DNA of 64,000 nt from Variovorax sp. 54 (lineage in GTDB: Bacteria > Pseudomonadota > Gammaproteobacteria > Burkholderiales > Burkholderiaceae_C). The notes under the pieces were generated by a model. The model did no database searches, was not told the origin of the DNA, and worked only from the letters and a program-made list of their open reading frames with translations. How positions within the stretch are numbered: position 1 is the first letter of the stretch; each line of letters starts with the position of its first letter. Shown here one piece after another: positions 26,447 through 36,244 of the stretch. Where the stretch lies: contig NZ_PEFF01000001.1 of NCBI RefSeq assembly GCF_002754375.1, forward strand, positions 6,093,501-6,157,500. Direction: 5' to 3'. The position numbers and the translations under genes are program-made.

Positions 26447-27376
26447 ATGGACATCCAGCTGCGCGACCTGAAATATTTCGAGGTGGTCGCCGACACCGGC
26501 CACCTGGGCCAGGCTGCCGACAAGCTGGGCCGCACGCAGCCCGCGCTGACCAAGGCGGTGCAGCGGCTCGAGGAGGCCTTCGGCAGCGCGCTGTTCGAGC
26601 GCAAGGGCCGGGGCATCCAGCTCACGGCGGTGGGCGAGGTGCTGCTGGCGCGCGCCCGGCTGCTGCGCGGCGCCACCGAAGAGGCGCTGCGCGAGGTGAG
26701 CGATTTCGCCAAGGGCAACGCGGGCCACGTGCGCATCGGCAGCGGGCCCATTGCGGCCGACCACGTGCTGCCCGAGGTGTGCAACCTGCTGCTGGCCGAG
26801 GCCGGCGACACGCGCATCGACATCACCGTCGCGCCCAGCATGGCGCTGCGCGAGCGGCTGCGTGAAGGCGCCATCGACCTCTTGATCGGCCTCATGCCCG
26901 CGCACGACCCGGCCTTCGTCACGCATTCGATCGTCGAGGACGTGGTGGTGGTCGCCGCCAGCCCGCAGCACCCCGTGTTCGACCTGCCGAAGATCACGAT
27001 GAAGTCGCTGTTGCAATGGCGCTGGGTGCTGCCCGCCGACCCCATTCCCAGCCGCCAGTGGCTCGATGCGGCGTTTCAGTCGCGCGGGCTGCCGTTGCCT
27101 GCGGTGCAGGTCAACGCGAACTCGATCCCGCTGCTGCCGCGCCTCATCTCGCGCTCCGACATGTTGAGCTTCCTGTCGCGCCACACGCTCGGTGCGGCCG
27201 GGCGCGAAGGCACGCTGCGCGAGGTGCCGCTCAAGGAGACCACGCTGCGCCGCCACCTGGGCGTCACATACCGCAAGGAGGGCTACCTGTCGCCGGCGGC
27301 GCGGCGCCTCGTGACCTTGCTGCGCAATGAAGGGGCGCAGCTTTTTTCGTCGGCGTTGGCGCAGCGCGTGCTGTGA
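26447..27376 (+). CDS. LysR regulator of the hydroxyacid operon
   Basis: A 309-residue LysR protein: MDIQLRDLKYFEVVADTGHL and RTQPALTKAVQRLEEAFGSA form the DNA-binding domain (1-60), and a periplasmic-binding-like effector domain fills about 90-300. It faces the dehydrogenase gene, so it most likely controls that operon in response to its substrate or intermediate. The 3' end converges with the beta-glucosidase gene across 48 bases that contain a 14-base palindrome. Confidence 0.9.
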   Translation: MDIQLRDLKYFEVVADTGHLGQAADKLGRTQPALTKAVQRLEEAFGSALFERKGRGIQLTAVGEVLLARARLLRGATEEALREVSDFAKGNAGHVRIGSGPIAADHVLPEVCNLLLAEAGDTRIDITVAPSMALRERLREGAIDLLIGLMPAHDPAFVTHSIVEDVVVVAASPQHPVFDLPKITMKSLLQWRWVLPADPIPSRQWLDAAFQSRGLPLPAVQVNANSIPLLPRLISRSDMLSFLSRHTLGAAGREGTLREVPLKETTLRRHLGVTYRKEGYLSPAARRLVTLLRNEGAQLFSSALAQRVL

Positions 27377-27424
27377 CCGGTGTGGTGCGACGTCTGCGGC
27401 AAGCGAGCTAGCTCGCGCGTCAGC

Positions 27425-29704
27425 TCACTCCCGCGTCAACACGAAGCGCTTCTGAATCCCGCCCGCAGCAGAAGGCGCCACCCACAGATCGATCTCACCC
27501 GGCTCGACCACAGGCTTCATGTCCCGCCCCAGAAACTGCAGATCGTCATCGCCGACAGTGAACTCGACCACCTCCGACGCACCCGGCGCAATCCGCACCT
27601 TGCGGAAATTCTTCAGCTCACGCACCGGCCGCGTCACGCTCGCCGCGCGCTGGGCCAGGTACAGCTGCACCACTTCTTCCGCCTCGCGTGTGCCCGTGTT
27701 GGTGACCGTGGCGCGCACGCGCAGCGTGTTGCCGATGGCAAGCCGGTCGCTGCTCAGCTCGACCTGGTCGTAGCGCACCGGCGCATAGCCGATGCCGAAA
27801 CCGAAGGGGTACAGCGCCTCGTTCGTCGCGTCCAGGTAGCGCGTCTTGAAGGCCGTGCCCGGCGCGCTCTCGGGCGAGGGGCGGCCGGTGCGCTTGTGGG
27901 CGTAGTAGTAGGGCACCTGGCCAGCAGTCTGAGGAAAGCTCACGGGCAGGCGGCCCGAAGGGTTGGCGTCGCCGAACACCACATCCGCGATCGCGTGGCC
28001 GGTCTGCACGCCGAGGAACCAGGTCACGACGATGGCGCGCGCGTTGCGCACCGCACCCTTGAGTGCCATTGCGCGGCCGTTGCTCAGCAGCACGACCACC
28101 GGCTTGCCCGTGGCGGCCACGGCCTCGGCCAGGTCTTGCTGCGCCTGCGGCAGGCCGATGTCGCTGCGTGAGCGCGACTCGCCCGACATCTTCTGGCTCT
28201 CGCCGATGGCCAGCACCACCACGTCGGCGTCGCGTGCGGCGGCCACGGCGGTTTCGATGCCGCCGGGCAGGGGCGCCTCGACGTTCGTGCCGCGCGTGAC
28301 GGTCAGCCGCGAGGCCTCGATGCCCAGCGCGGCGTGCAGGCCTTCGTCGATGCCCACGGGCGCGGACTGGCCCGGGAACAGGCTCCAGGAGCCCATCAGG
28401 TCCTTGGTGCCTTCGGCGAAGGGGCCGATCAGCGCGATCTTCTGCGGACCGGTCTTGGCCAGCGGCAGCAGCTGGCCCTCGTTCTTCAGCATCACGATCG
28501 AGCGACGCGCGCTCTCGCGGGCCAGGGCGATGAACTCGGGGTTCTCCACGCGCTGTTCGGCCGGAGGACCATCGAGGCCGCGCATCGGGTCGTCGAAGAG
28601 GCCGAGCTTGAGCTTGACACGCAGCACGCGCCGCACGGCCTCGTCGAGCCGCGCCATCGGCACCTCGCCCGAGGCCACGAGGTCGGGCAGGTGGCGGATG
28701 TACAGGCCGCTTTGCATGCTCACGTCGGTGCCAGCCATGAAGGCCAGCTTGGCGGCCTCGCGGCTGTTGGCGGCGTGGCCGTGTTCGATGAGTTCTTCGT
28801 CGGCCGTGTAGTCGGACACCACGAAGCCCTTGAACTTCCATTCGTCGCGCAGCACGCCGGTGAGCAGCGCGGGGTTGGCGGTCGAGGGAACGCCGCCGAT
28901 CTCGTTGAACGCGCTCATGACCGAGAGCGCGCCCGCATCGAGCGCCGCGCGGAACGGAGGCAGGTAGACCTCGCGCAGCGTGCGTTCAGAGATTTCGCTC
29001 GTGTTGTAGTCGAGCCCGCCCTCGGCCGCGCCGTAGGCCGCGAAGTGCTTGGGCGTGGCGAGCATCGAATCGGCATTCGAAAGGTTGCTGCCCTGGAAGC
29101 CGCGCACGCGCGCCGCTGCGAACTGGCGTGCGAGGTACGGGTCTTCGCCCACGCCTTCGAGGCCGCGGCCCCAGCGCGCGTCGCGCGCGATGTCGACCAT
29201 CGGCGCGAAGGTCCAGCGAAAGCCGTCGGCCGTGGCCTCGACCGCCGCCGCGCGCGCGGTGCGCTCGGCCAGCGCGGGCTCCCAGCTCGAAGCTTCGGCC
29301 AGCGGCATCGGGAAGATGGTGCGAAAGCCGTGGATCACGTCGGCGCCGAAGATCAGCGGAATGCCCAACCGCGATTCGCGCACCGCCACCTGCTGCAACC
29401 GCCGCTTGCCTTCGAGGCCGGCGTTGTTGAACAGGCCCGTGAGCCGCCCGTTGCGCACGTCCTCGGTCTCCTGCTGCCCGTTGCGCCAGCCGGCCTGCGG
29501 GTTGTTCGGGATGTTGATGTCGGCGGGGCCGTAGAGGCTGAGCTGGCCCGCCTTTTCCTGCGGCGTCATGCGCGCGATCAGCGATTCGATGCGGGCTTCG
29601 GCTGCGTCGGAGGGCTTCAGGTCTTTGGGAATGGACGCCGCGATGGCGGGGAGGGAGAGGGTGGACAGGACGAGGGCGAGAGCGGCGGCTTTTCGAACAT
29701 GCAT
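27425..29704 (-). CDS. bglX: periplasmic beta-glucosidase, GH3 (BglX-type)
   Basis: A 759-residue glycoside hydrolase family 3 enzyme. A signal peptide (ALALVLSTLSLPAIA) directs it to the periplasm. The GH3 N-terminal barrel spans about 35-380 with nucleophile Asp298 in FKGFVVSDYTADEE and the KHF motif in LATPKHFAAYGAAEGG; the C-terminal alpha/beta sandwich spans about 400-620 (ALIGPFAEGTKDLMGSW); a fibronectin-type domain ends the protein (EEVVQLYLAQRAASVTRPVR). Length and order match E. coli BglX. It should hydrolyse beta-linked glucosides to glucose. No sugar genes adjoin it. Confidence 0.9.
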   Translation of the reverse strand: MHVRKAAALALVLSTLSLPAIAASIPKDLKPSDAAEARIESLIARMTPQEKAGQLSLYGPADINIPNNPQAGWRNGQQETEDVRNGRLTGLFNNAGLEGKRRLQQVAVRESRLGIPLIFGADVIHGFRTIFPMPLAEASSWEPALAERTARAAAVEATADGFRWTFAPMVDIARDARWGRGLEGVGEDPYLARQFAAARVRGFQGSNLSNADSMLATPKHFAAYGAAEGGLDYNTSEISERTLREVYLPPFRAALDAGALSVMSAFNEIGGVPSTANPALLTGVLRDEWKFKGFVVSDYTADEELIEHGHAANSREAAKLAFMAGTDVSMQSGLYIRHLPDLVASGEVPMARLDEAVRRVLRVKLKLGLFDDPMRGLDGPPAEQRVENPEFIALARESARRSIVMLKNEGQLLPLAKTGPQKIALIGPFAEGTKDLMGSWSLFPGQSAPVGIDEGLHAALGIEASRLTVTRGTNVEAPLPGGIETAVAAARDADVVVLAIGESQKMSGESRSRSDIGLPQAQQDLAEAVAATGKPVVVLLSNGRAMALKGAVRNARAIVVTWFLGVQTGHAIADVVFGDANPSGRLPVSFPQTAGQVPYYYAHKRTGRPSPESAPGTAFKTRYLDATNEALYPFGFGIGYAPVRYDQVELSSDRLAIGNTLRVRATVTNTGTREAEEVVQLYLAQRAASVTRPVRELKNFRKVRIAPGASEVVEFTVGDDDLQFLGRDMKPVVEPGEIDLWVAPSAAGGIQKRFVLTRE

Positions 29705-29789
29705 GGCCGCCTATTCTGCAGACAACACGCGTTGGCCCCGGCCAGCGGGTTTCCGCCCTGGGCGTAGGGCCTTGTCCGACCCGGGCCGC

Positions 29790-30758
29790 TTACTCGGCGG
29801 TGGCGCCGGCGTCCTTCGCCACCTTGACCCACTTGGTCGTCTCGGTGCCGATGAAGGTCGCGAGTTCGGCGGGCTTCATGTTGCCGGCGGTCACGCCCTG
29901 TTCTTCGAAGCGCTTGACCACATCGGGCTGCTGCACCGCGCGGGCCAGCTCGGTGTTCAGGCGCTGCACGATCTCGGGCGGCGTGCCGTGCGGCGCCATG
30001 AGCGCGAACCACGTCGTCATGTCATAGCCCTTGAGGCCCGCCTCGTCGAGCGTGGGCACGCCGGGGTAGGCGGGCGCGCGCGTCTTCGTCGTCACGGCCA
30101 GCGCGTGCACCTTGCCGGCGCGGATGTGCGGCGAGGCCGAGGGGCTGGTCTCGATCGCCATCTGGATCTGCCCGCCCATGAGGTCGGCCATCATCGGCGC
30201 GCCGCCCTTGTAGGGCACATGCACGATGTCGGTCTTGGTCATCGAGCGGAACAGCTCGCCCGAAATGTGCTCGGTGCTGCCGCTGCCGGCCGAGCCGAAG
30301 TTGACCTTGCCGGGGTTGGCCTTGATGTACGCCACGAGTTCGGCCATCGTCTTCGCGGGCACCTTCTCGTTGACGATCAGCACGTTAGGCGTGGAGGCCG
30401 CGAGCGCCACCGGATCGAAGTCGCGCTGGAAGTCGTAGGGCAGCTTCTTGTACAGGCCCGGTGCGATCGCATGCGCGATGGTGGCCAGGAACAGCGTGTA
30501 GCCGTCGGCCGGTGCCTTCGCGGCGATGGTCGCGCCCACGGTGCCGCCTGCGCCGCCGCGGTTGTCGACGATCACCGGCTGCTTGAGCGCTTCGGAGAGC
30601 TTCTGGCCGATGGTGCGCGCGACGATGTCGGTGGTGCCGCCCGCCACGAAGGGCACGACAAGGGTGATGGGTTTCGCGGGCCAGTCGGCGGCAGAGGCCA
30701 TGCCTGCGGCGAGCATCAGCATGGCGACGGCGGTGCGAAGAAAGGTGTGGCGTTTCAT
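29790..30758 (-). CDS. Bug/TctC family receptor of the tricarballylate cluster
   Basis: A 322-residue exported receptor (leader MKRHTFLRTAVAMLMLAAG ending ASA|A) with Bug-family blocks KPITLVVPFVAGGTTDIVAR, DNRGGAGGTVGATIAAKAP and VPYKGGAPMMADLMGGQIQ. It lies 47 bases downstream of tcuB on the same strand, where other bacteria carry the TcuC permease. It may therefore bind tricarballylate or citrate-like acids, working with a membrane component encoded elsewhere; that is inference. The start at 30758 was set by the signal peptide. Confidence 0.9.
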   Translation of the reverse strand: MKRHTFLRTAVAMLMLAAGMASAADWPAKPITLVVPFVAGGTTDIVARTIGQKLSEALKQPVIVDNRGGAGGTVGATIAAKAPADGYTLFLATIAHAIAPGLYKKLPYDFQRDFDPVALAASTPNVLIVNEKVPAKTMAELVAYIKANPGKVNFGSAGSGSTEHISGELFRSMTKTDIVHVPYKGGAPMMADLMGGQIQMAIETSPSASPHIRAGKVHALAVTTKTRAPAYPGVPTLDEAGLKGYDMTTWFALMAPHGTPPEIVQRLNTELARAVQQPDVVKRFEEQGVTAGNMKPAELATFIGTETTKWVKVAKDAGATAE

Positions 30759-30805
30759 GGTCGTGAGGTCTCCGTGTCGTTGTGAAAGTGCAGGATTCGG
30801 TGCAT

Positions 30806-32044
30806 TCAATCGGCGCCCAGCCGAAGCCGGCTGGGCAGTCGCTTCTCGATGGCGAACTTCAGGAGCGCCGCGCAGCGGAAGATGCCGTGCGCGAACTTGC
30901 CGTAGGGCAGCGTGAGAAAGAGCGCCATCACCACGCCCAGGTGCACGGCGAGCAGCAGCGCCATGAAGCGCGTGTCGCGCCACGCGAGCAGTGCCAGGCC
31001 GGTGAGGCTGGTGAGCAGCAGCAGCGCGATGAAGCCGCGGTCCATCGGCCGCTGCGCCGCATCGCCGTGCGCGGCGTGGCGACGCAGGTTCAGCCACAGC
31101 AAGCCGACGGGGCCGAGCACGAGGCCGATGCCACCCGCGGTGCCCAAGAGCACGGGCAGGCTCGTGAGCGCATAGGGCGCATGCAGGTCGAACAGGTAGT
31201 GGTACAGCGTCGCCACGCAGGTGGAGGCGAAGCACAGCATGAAGCCGTAGAAGGTGAAGTGATGAAAACGCCGGCGCCACAGCGTGAAGCGGTCGTCGGC
31301 GTTGTTGCAGCCTTCGCCGTGGCCACCGTCCAGGTAGGTCAGGTGCAACGCGTCGTGCGCGGCTTCGGCGCTCGCTGCGCGGCGCACGCCCGGCAGGTCG
31401 GGGGCGTTGCCGGGGTCGTTCGCGGGCGACACCTCGCGCCAGAAGCGGCGCGTGCCCATGGCCAAAGCAAACATCACGAACAGGAACACCGTACCGAACA
31501 CCAGCGCGAGGAAGTTGTGCGGAAAGATCGCGTAGAAGTTGCCCGCGAGCGGCTCGTGCAGCAGCGAGCCCGACATCGTCACGGCCAGCACGAGGAACAG
31601 CGCGAGCCCGCCCGCCAGTGCGAGTGCCACGGTGAGCCCGGCCTTCTTGTAGAGCGCGCCCATCGCGGGCGGCCAGGCGTAGTCGTGGTACGTCTGCAGG
31701 CGCACCTGCGCCATCGCCTGCGGCACGTTGACCGCGAACTCGTGCGGCGGTGCGTACTGGCAGGCATGCAGGCACGCGCCGCAGTTGTGGCACAGGTTGG
31801 CGAGGTAGTGCGTGTCGGCCTTGCCGAATTCGAGCCGGCGCGTCATCGCGGGGAACACGGCGCAGAAGCCTTCGCAGTAGCGGCAGGCGTTGCAGATCTG
31901 CAGGATGCGCGCGACCTCGCCCTCGCTGGCGGTCAACGGCAGCGCGGGCTGGATCGGGATCACGCGCTGCGATGGAGACGGGGTGCTGCCGATGCCGTCG
32001 GCATCCGCACGGGCGCGTGCGACGAGGTCAGTGAGCTGCTGCAA
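30806..32044 (-). CDS. tcuB: tricarballylate utilisation iron-sulfur membrane protein TcuB
   Basis: A 412-residue protein of the TcuB/CitB family. Two cysteine clusters near the N terminus ([16 protein letters not shown] and [16 protein letters not shown], about residues 50-100) bind Fe-S centres, and about six membrane helices follow (for example [17 protein letters not shown]). TcuB passes electrons from the reduced flavin of TcuA to the quinone pool. Its start overlaps the end of tcuA by 17 bases, which supports translational coupling. Confidence 0.9.
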   Translation of the reverse strand: MQQLTDLVARARADADGIGSTPSPSQRVIPIQPALPLTASEGEVARILQICNACRYCEGFCAVFPAMTRRLEFGKADTHYLANLCHNCGACLHACQYAPPHEFAVNVPQAMAQVRLQTYHDYAWPPAMGALYKKAGLTVALALAGGLALFLVLAVTMSGSLLHEPLAGNFYAIFPHNFLALVFGTVFLFVMFALAMGTRRFWREVSPANDPGNAPDLPGVRRAASAEAAHDALHLTYLDGGHGEGCNNADDRFTLWRRRFHHFTFYGFMLCFASTCVATLYHYLFDLHAPYALTSLPVLLGTAGGIGLVLGPVGLLWLNLRRHAAHGDAAQRPMDRGFIALLLLTSLTGLALLAWRDTRFMALLLAVHLGVVMALFLTLPYGKFAHGIFRCAALLKFAIEKRLPSRLRLGAD

Positions 32045-33455
32045 GGGCGGTCTCCGGGGAATTCTTCGAATGGTTCTTGGCGGCCTTCGCAGCCTGTGTC
32101 CCGGCGATGCGCCCGAAGGCCGTGCCGATGCTCATGCCCACGCCGGCCGTGTAGCCCTTGCCCAGCACATTGCCGGCCATCATTTCGCCGGCCACGAACA
32201 AGTTGGGGCTCGGCCGTCCGCCGAAGCGCACGGCCGCGGTCTCGTCGACCTTCAGGCCGAGGTAGGTGAAGGTGATGCCGGGGCGCAGCGGGTAGGCGTA
32301 GAAGGGCGCCGTGTCGATCGGCCGCGCCCAGTGCGTCTTGGCGGGCGCGAGGCCTTCGGTGTGGCAGTCGTCCAGCGCGGTGTGGTCGAAACGGCCGACG
32401 CGGCAGGCGGCGTTGTAGTCCTGCACGGTGCGCACGAAGGTGGCTTCGTCCAGGCCGATCTTCTGCGCGAGTTCGCCGAGCGTGTTCGCCTGCGTGCCGG
32501 TGAACACGGGCGGCATGAAGCGGCCCACCGCCTGCTGGTCGATGACCGACCAGGCGATCTGCCCCGGCTGCTGCGCCACGAGCCGGCCCCAGATCGCATA
32601 GCGCTTGGGCCAGAAGTCTTCGCCCTCGTCGTAGAAGCGCTGCGCGTCGCGGTTGACCACCACGCCGAGCGACACGCAATCGATGCGCGTGCAGATGCCG
32701 CCGTCGTACAGCGGTGCGCGCGCGTCGATGGCGACCATGTGACCCTGCGACGGATCGCCGATGCTGTCGGCGCCCGCGGCGATCATGTGTTTGAGCAGCA
32801 CGCCCTGGTTGAAGCGCGTGCCGCGAATGAGGAAGTTGTCGGCCGGCCACTCGCCGCGTTCGTTCTGGCCCCAGGCTTCGCGCAGCCATTCGCGGTTCGA
32901 TTCGAAACCGCCCGAGGCCAGCACGCAGCTCCTGGCTTCGATGCGCTCGCCGGCCTCGGTGCGCACGGCGACGAAGCGGTCGCCGTCGAGTTCGACCGAG
33001 GCCACGGGCGTGTCGTAGCGAATCTGCACGCCGAGCGTTTCGGCGCTGCGAAAGTAGGCGTTGACGAGCGCCTTGCCGCCGCCCATGAAGAAGGCGTTGG
33101 TGCGCGCCACGTGCAGCGCACCCGACAGTGGCGGCTGGAAGCGCACGCCGTGGCGGCGCATCCAGTCGCGGCAGTTCGACGAAGCGCGGATCACGAGGCG
33201 GGCCAGGTGCTCGTCGGTCAGGCCGCCGGTCACCTTCAAGAGGTCTTGCCAGTACTCCTCTTCAGGGTAGGCCTCGACCAGCACGTCCTGCGGCGCGTCG
33301 TGCATGCAGCGCAGGTTGCGGGTGTGCTGCGAATTGCCGCCGCGCCATGCTTTCGGCGAGGCCTCCAGCAGCAGCACCGAAGCGCCGGCCTCGCGCGCCA
33401 TCAGCGCGGCGCACAGCGCGGCATTGCCGCCACCGACAACCAGTACATCTATCAC
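32028..33455 (-). CDS. tcuA: FAD-dependent tricarballylate dehydrogenase TcuA
   Basis: A 475-residue flavoprotein of the fumarate reductase/succinate dehydrogenase flavin family: [20 protein letters not shown] at residues 4-23, [20 protein letters not shown] mid-protein and [20 protein letters not shown] near the end. TcuA oxidises tricarballylate to cis-aconitate, which enters the citric acid cycle. The close fit to TcuA and the downstream tcuB make this call firm, although related enzymes act on other tricarboxylates. A LysR gene in the same direction lies 77 bases upstream. Confidence 0.88.
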   Translation of the reverse strand: MIDVLVVGGGNAALCAALMAREAGASVLLLEASPKAWRGGNSQHTRNLRCMHDAPQDVLVEAYPEEEYWQDLLKVTGGLTDEHLARLVIRASSNCRDWMRRHGVRFQPPLSGALHVARTNAFFMGGGKALVNAYFRSAETLGVQIRYDTPVASVELDGDRFVAVRTEAGERIEARSCVLASGGFESNREWLREAWGQNERGEWPADNFLIRGTRFNQGVLLKHMIAAGADSIGDPSQGHMVAIDARAPLYDGGICTRIDCVSLGVVVNRDAQRFYDEGEDFWPKRYAIWGRLVAQQPGQIAWSVIDQQAVGRFMPPVFTGTQANTLGELAQKIGLDEATFVRTVQDYNAACRVGRFDHTALDDCHTEGLAPAKTHWARPIDTAPFYAYPLRPGITFTYLGLKVDETAAVRFGGRPSPNLFVAGEMMAGNVLGKGYTAGVGMSIGTAFGRIAGTQAAKAAKNHSKNSPETALAAAH

Positions 33456-33495
33456 TCGTGGGTCTCCTTGGAATGCAGGAGACTTTAGGGCGCAT

Positions 33496-33514
33496 GGCCT
33501 TCACGCGAAAGGCC
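33496..33514. repeat. hairpin between the LysR gene and tcuA
   Basis: GGCCTT (33496-33501) and AAGGCC (33509-33514) form a six-base stem with a seven-base loop, 41 bases upstream of the tcuA start. No T run follows on the minus strand, so this would be a leader hairpin or an operator half-site pair. Confidence 0.35.
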
Positions 33515-33532
33515 GAAAGACGCAACAGGTGT

Positions 33533-34459
33533 TCAGCTTTCGAGAAGACTTGCGCCGGCCCAGCGGCCTTCGCTGACCAGCGTGCGGGCCGTTTCGGTGA
33601 CCACCACGCGCGCGGCCAGCGCGGCGGGCGAAAGCTCATCGTCCGACAGGCTCACGAGCAGGTTGCGGCGCCCCACGTGGGCGTCGGAAATCTGCGTGAG
33701 CTCGAGGTCGTCGCGGTCGTGCCGCGCGGTGGCGGCGCCGGGCTGGATGGTGGCGCCGTGGCCGGCGCGCACCGCGTCCATCAGCAGCGCCAGGCCGTCG
33801 ACTTCGGCCACGATGCGCGGCGCCACGCGCGCCCGTGCGAAGGCCGCCATCAGCGTGGCGCGCAGGCCGTGGCTGCCGCTGGGCAGGATCAGCGGCACCT
33901 CGGCCAGTTGCGACAGCCGCACCTTCGCACCTTTGGGGCGCGGCGTCAGCGTGGGCGAGGCGATCACGAAGAGCTTTTCGGCCAGCAGCGGCGCCACGCT
34001 CCAGCGCCGCGGCGTGTCGGTCTGGAACAGCACGGCCAGGTCGAGCTGGCGCGCATGCAGCATCGTCGTGAGGTGGCCCGACAGCGCCTCGACCATGTGC
34101 AGCCGCACCTCGGGGTAGCGCGCCTGCATGGCCTGCATGAGCGGCACGCCCAGCACGGTGGCGGTGGTGGGCGCCAGGCCCACGCTCACATGGCCCGACA
34201 GGCGCGCTTGCTGCGCCGCACGCACCGCGTCGTCGGCGTGGCGCAAGGTGAGTTGCGCCTGGTGCAGGAAGGCCAGGCCCGCATCGGTGGGCATGACGCC
34301 GGTCGAATGGCGGCGCAGCAGCCGTGTCGAGAGTTCGCTCTCGAGCCGGCTGATCTGCTGGCTCAGCGCAGAGGTCACCACCCCCAGCTCCACGGCCGCG
34401 CGGCCCATGCTGCGCAGTTCGCAGACCTTGACGAAGTAGCGCAGTTGTCTCAGTTCCAT
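33533..34459 (-). CDS. LysR regulator, likely of the tcu genes
   Basis: A 308-residue LysR protein; MELRQLRYFVKVCELRSMGR and SALSQQISRLESELSTRLLR form the helix-turn-helix region. It lies directly upstream of tcuA on the same strand, unlike the classical divergent LysR layout, and is 7 bases after the BASS transporter gene, so it may be transcribed with it. TcuR in Salmonella is also a LysR protein, but orthology is not shown. Its effector could be tricarballylate or a metabolite of the upstream genes. Confidence 0.88.
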   Translation of the reverse strand: MELRQLRYFVKVCELRSMGRAAVELGVVTSALSQQISRLESELSTRLLRRHSTGVMPTDAGLAFLHQAQLTLRHADDAVRAAQQARLSGHVSVGLAPTTATVLGVPLMQAMQARYPEVRLHMVEALSGHLTTMLHARQLDLAVLFQTDTPRRWSVAPLLAEKLFVIASPTLTPRPKGAKVRLSQLAEVPLILPSGSHGLRATLMAAFARARVAPRIVAEVDGLALLMDAVRAGHGATIQPGAATARHDRDDLELTQISDAHVGRRNLLVSLSDDELSPAALAARVVVTETARTLVSEGRWAGASLLES

Positions 34460-34466
34460 GCGCGCA

Positions 34467-35345
34467 TCATGGCGCAGGCACGACCGCCGGTTGGCCGCGT
34501 CGCAGCAGCAACCATCCGAACAGCGGGGCCGTGATGTACATCACCACCGAGTAGATCGCGGCCGGCAGCGCGAGCGGAAAGCTCCCGAGCACGCTCACCG
34601 CGATGAAGATGGCGAGCGTGGAGTTGTGGATGCCGATCTCGTAGCTGATGGCGGTGGCCAGCGGCTTGTCCAGGCCGGCCGCGCGGCTCAGGTAGTAGCC
34701 CGCCAGCAGGCTCACGAGATTGAACAGCAGCACCGGCACGCCGATCTCGGCGAAGGTGGAGGTGATGGTCTTCCACTCGTTGGCGATGGCGAGCACCGTG
34801 ACCACCGCGAGCACGACGCCGCTGAAGATCTTGGTCGGCTTTTCCATGCGCGCCGCGAAGCCGGGCTTGCGCGATGCGACGAACATGCCGATGGCCACCG
34901 GCACCAGCACGATGGCGATCACCTCGACCAGCTTGCGCGTCTGCAGCGGCACCACCTGGCCGCTCGGCGCGAAGTGGTTGATGGCCCAGTTGGCGATGAG
35001 CGGCAGCGTGACGATCGACAGCAGCGTGTTCACGGCGGTGAGCGAAATGTTCATCGCCACGTTGCCGCCGAACAGGTGCGAGAACAGGTTGGCCGAGATG
35101 CCGCCCGGCGAGGCCGCCAGCAGCATGAGCCCGATGGCGAACACCGGCGACAGGCCGAAGCCCACGATGATGGCGTAGCAGGCCAGCGGCAGGCCGATGA
35201 CCTGCAGCACGAGCGCGAGGGTCACGGCCTTCGGGTGCTTGAACAGGCGCCGGAAGTCTTCGAGTGAGAGCGACAGCCCCAGCCCGAACATCACGAGCGC
35301 GAGCGCGCCGAACAGGAACCGGGTCACGATGAGCGTGGTGTCCAT
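34467..35345 (-). CDS. bile acid:sodium symporter (BASS) family transporter
   Basis: A 292-residue membrane protein with nine to ten hydrophobic helices (LIVTRFLFGALALVMFGLG, LMLLAASPGGISANLFSHLF, ISYEIGIHNSTLAIFIAVS). The AASPGG and EIGIHNSTLA blocks are the two sodium-binding crossover motifs of the BASS fold. Bacterial members import organic anions, for example pantoate or oxo acids. It sits between a class II aldolase operon and a LysR-tcu set, so a carboxylate substrate is likely. The start at 35345 has AGAGGAG upstream but lies only 40 bases after a strong terminator. Confidence 0.85.
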   Translation of the reverse strand: MDTTLIVTRFLFGALALVMFGLGLSLSLEDFRRLFKHPKAVTLALVLQVIGLPLACYAIIVGFGLSPVFAIGLMLLAASPGGISANLFSHLFGGNVAMNISLTAVNTLLSIVTLPLIANWAINHFAPSGQVVPLQTRKLVEVIAIVLVPVAIGMFVASRKPGFAARMEKPTKIFSGVVLAVVTVLAIANEWKTITSTFAEIGVPVLLFNLVSLLAGYYLSRAAGLDKPLATAISYEIGIHNSTLAIFIAVSVLGSFPLALPAAIYSVVMYITAPLFGWLLLRRGQPAVVPAP

Positions 35346-35384
35346 GGGGTGGTGTCTCCTCTGTCGTTCTTCTTGAACGCGCTT

Positions 35385-35427
35385 AAAAAAAAGGCTGCCG
35401 GCACCCGTCGCGCGGGCGCTGGCAGCC
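35385..35427 (-). terminator. strong rho-independent terminator after the aldolase gene
   Basis: On the minus strand the stem GGCTGCC (35427-35421) / GGCAGCC (35399-35393), with extra pairing inside, is followed by eight T (35392-35385). It ends transcription 27 bases after the aldolase stop. Confidence 0.9.
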
Positions 35428-35453
35428 GTGGAAACCGGGACCGACGCGTGGTC

Positions 35454-36221
35454 TTATTGTTTGTAGCTGTCGTCGATGCGGTCGAGTTTGCGAATCAGCG
35501 AAGGCCAGACGAACATGCCGCCGAGGCCGCCGCTTTGCACCTTCATCGCCTGGCCCACGCCCTCGATGATCTTCGGATTCACGTGCGTGAGTTCGCCGCC
35601 ACCGGCCTGCGCGGCGATCTGGATCTGGCAGGTGTTCTCGAAGGTGTACATCGAAAGGAAGGCGTCGGCAATGGTCTTGCCGCAGGTCAGCAGTCCGTGG
35701 TTGCGCAGCATGAGGAAGTTCGCATGGCCCATGTCGGCCTGCAGGCGCGGCTTCTCGTCGTCGCGGAAGGCCACGCCTTCGTAGTCGTGGTAGGCCAGCG
35801 AGGCCAGCACGAAGGTCGATTGCTGGCTGATGGGCAGCACGCCGTTCTTCTGCGCGCTCACCGCGATGCCGGCCTTGGTGTGGGTGTGCAGCACGCACTG
35901 GATGTCTTCGCGCGCGGCATGCACGGCGCTGTGGATCACGAAGCCGGCCGGGTTCACCGGGTAGGGCGACTCGATGATCTTGTTGCACTGCTGGTCGACC
36001 TTGACCAGGCTCGACGCCGTGATCTCGTCGAACATCAAACCGTAGGGGTTGATCAGGAAGTGGTGCTCGGGGCCGGGCACGCGCGCGCTGATGTGCGTGA
36101 ACACCAGGTCGCTCCAGCCGTACAGCGCCACGAGGCGGTAGCAGGCGGCGAGGTCGACGCGCAGTTGCCATTCTTCGGCGGAGACGAGCTTCTGGATTTC
36201 GGAGGCGGAGGTTGCGTTCAT
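35454..36221 (-). CDS. class II aldolase/adducin family protein
   Basis: A 255-residue protein of the class II aldolase/adducin family, to which fuculose-phosphate aldolase belongs. DLAACYRLVALYGWSDLVFT and HFLINPYGLMFDEITASSL are at the start; the zinc ligands are the His pair in VLHTHTKAG and a third His in LMLRNHGLLTCGKT. Members split phosphorylated sugars or decarboxylate small oxo acids. It follows the HD-protein gene by 23 bases in one operon and is closed by a terminator. The start at 36221 is set by the homologous start and spacing. Confidence 0.87.
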   Translation of the reverse strand: MNATSASEIQKLVSAEEWQLRVDLAACYRLVALYGWSDLVFTHISARVPGPEHHFLINPYGLMFDEITASSLVKVDQQCNKIIESPYPVNPAGFVIHSAVHAAREDIQCVLHTHTKAGIAVSAQKNGVLPISQQSTFVLASLAYHDYEGVAFRDDEKPRLQADMGHANFLMLRNHGLLTCGKTIADAFLSMYTFENTCQIQIAAQAGGGELTHVNPKIIEGVGQAMKVQSGGLGGMFVWPSLIRKLDRIDDSYKQ

Positions 36222-36244
36222 GGTCGTGTGTCCTTTGTCGGGGA

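Noticed and set aside
27403..27416. GCGAGCTAGCTCGC palindrome between the LysR and beta-glucosidase genes
   Set aside because: Only 14 bases without a loop or T run; such short self-complementary GC-rich words are common here, so no function is claimed.
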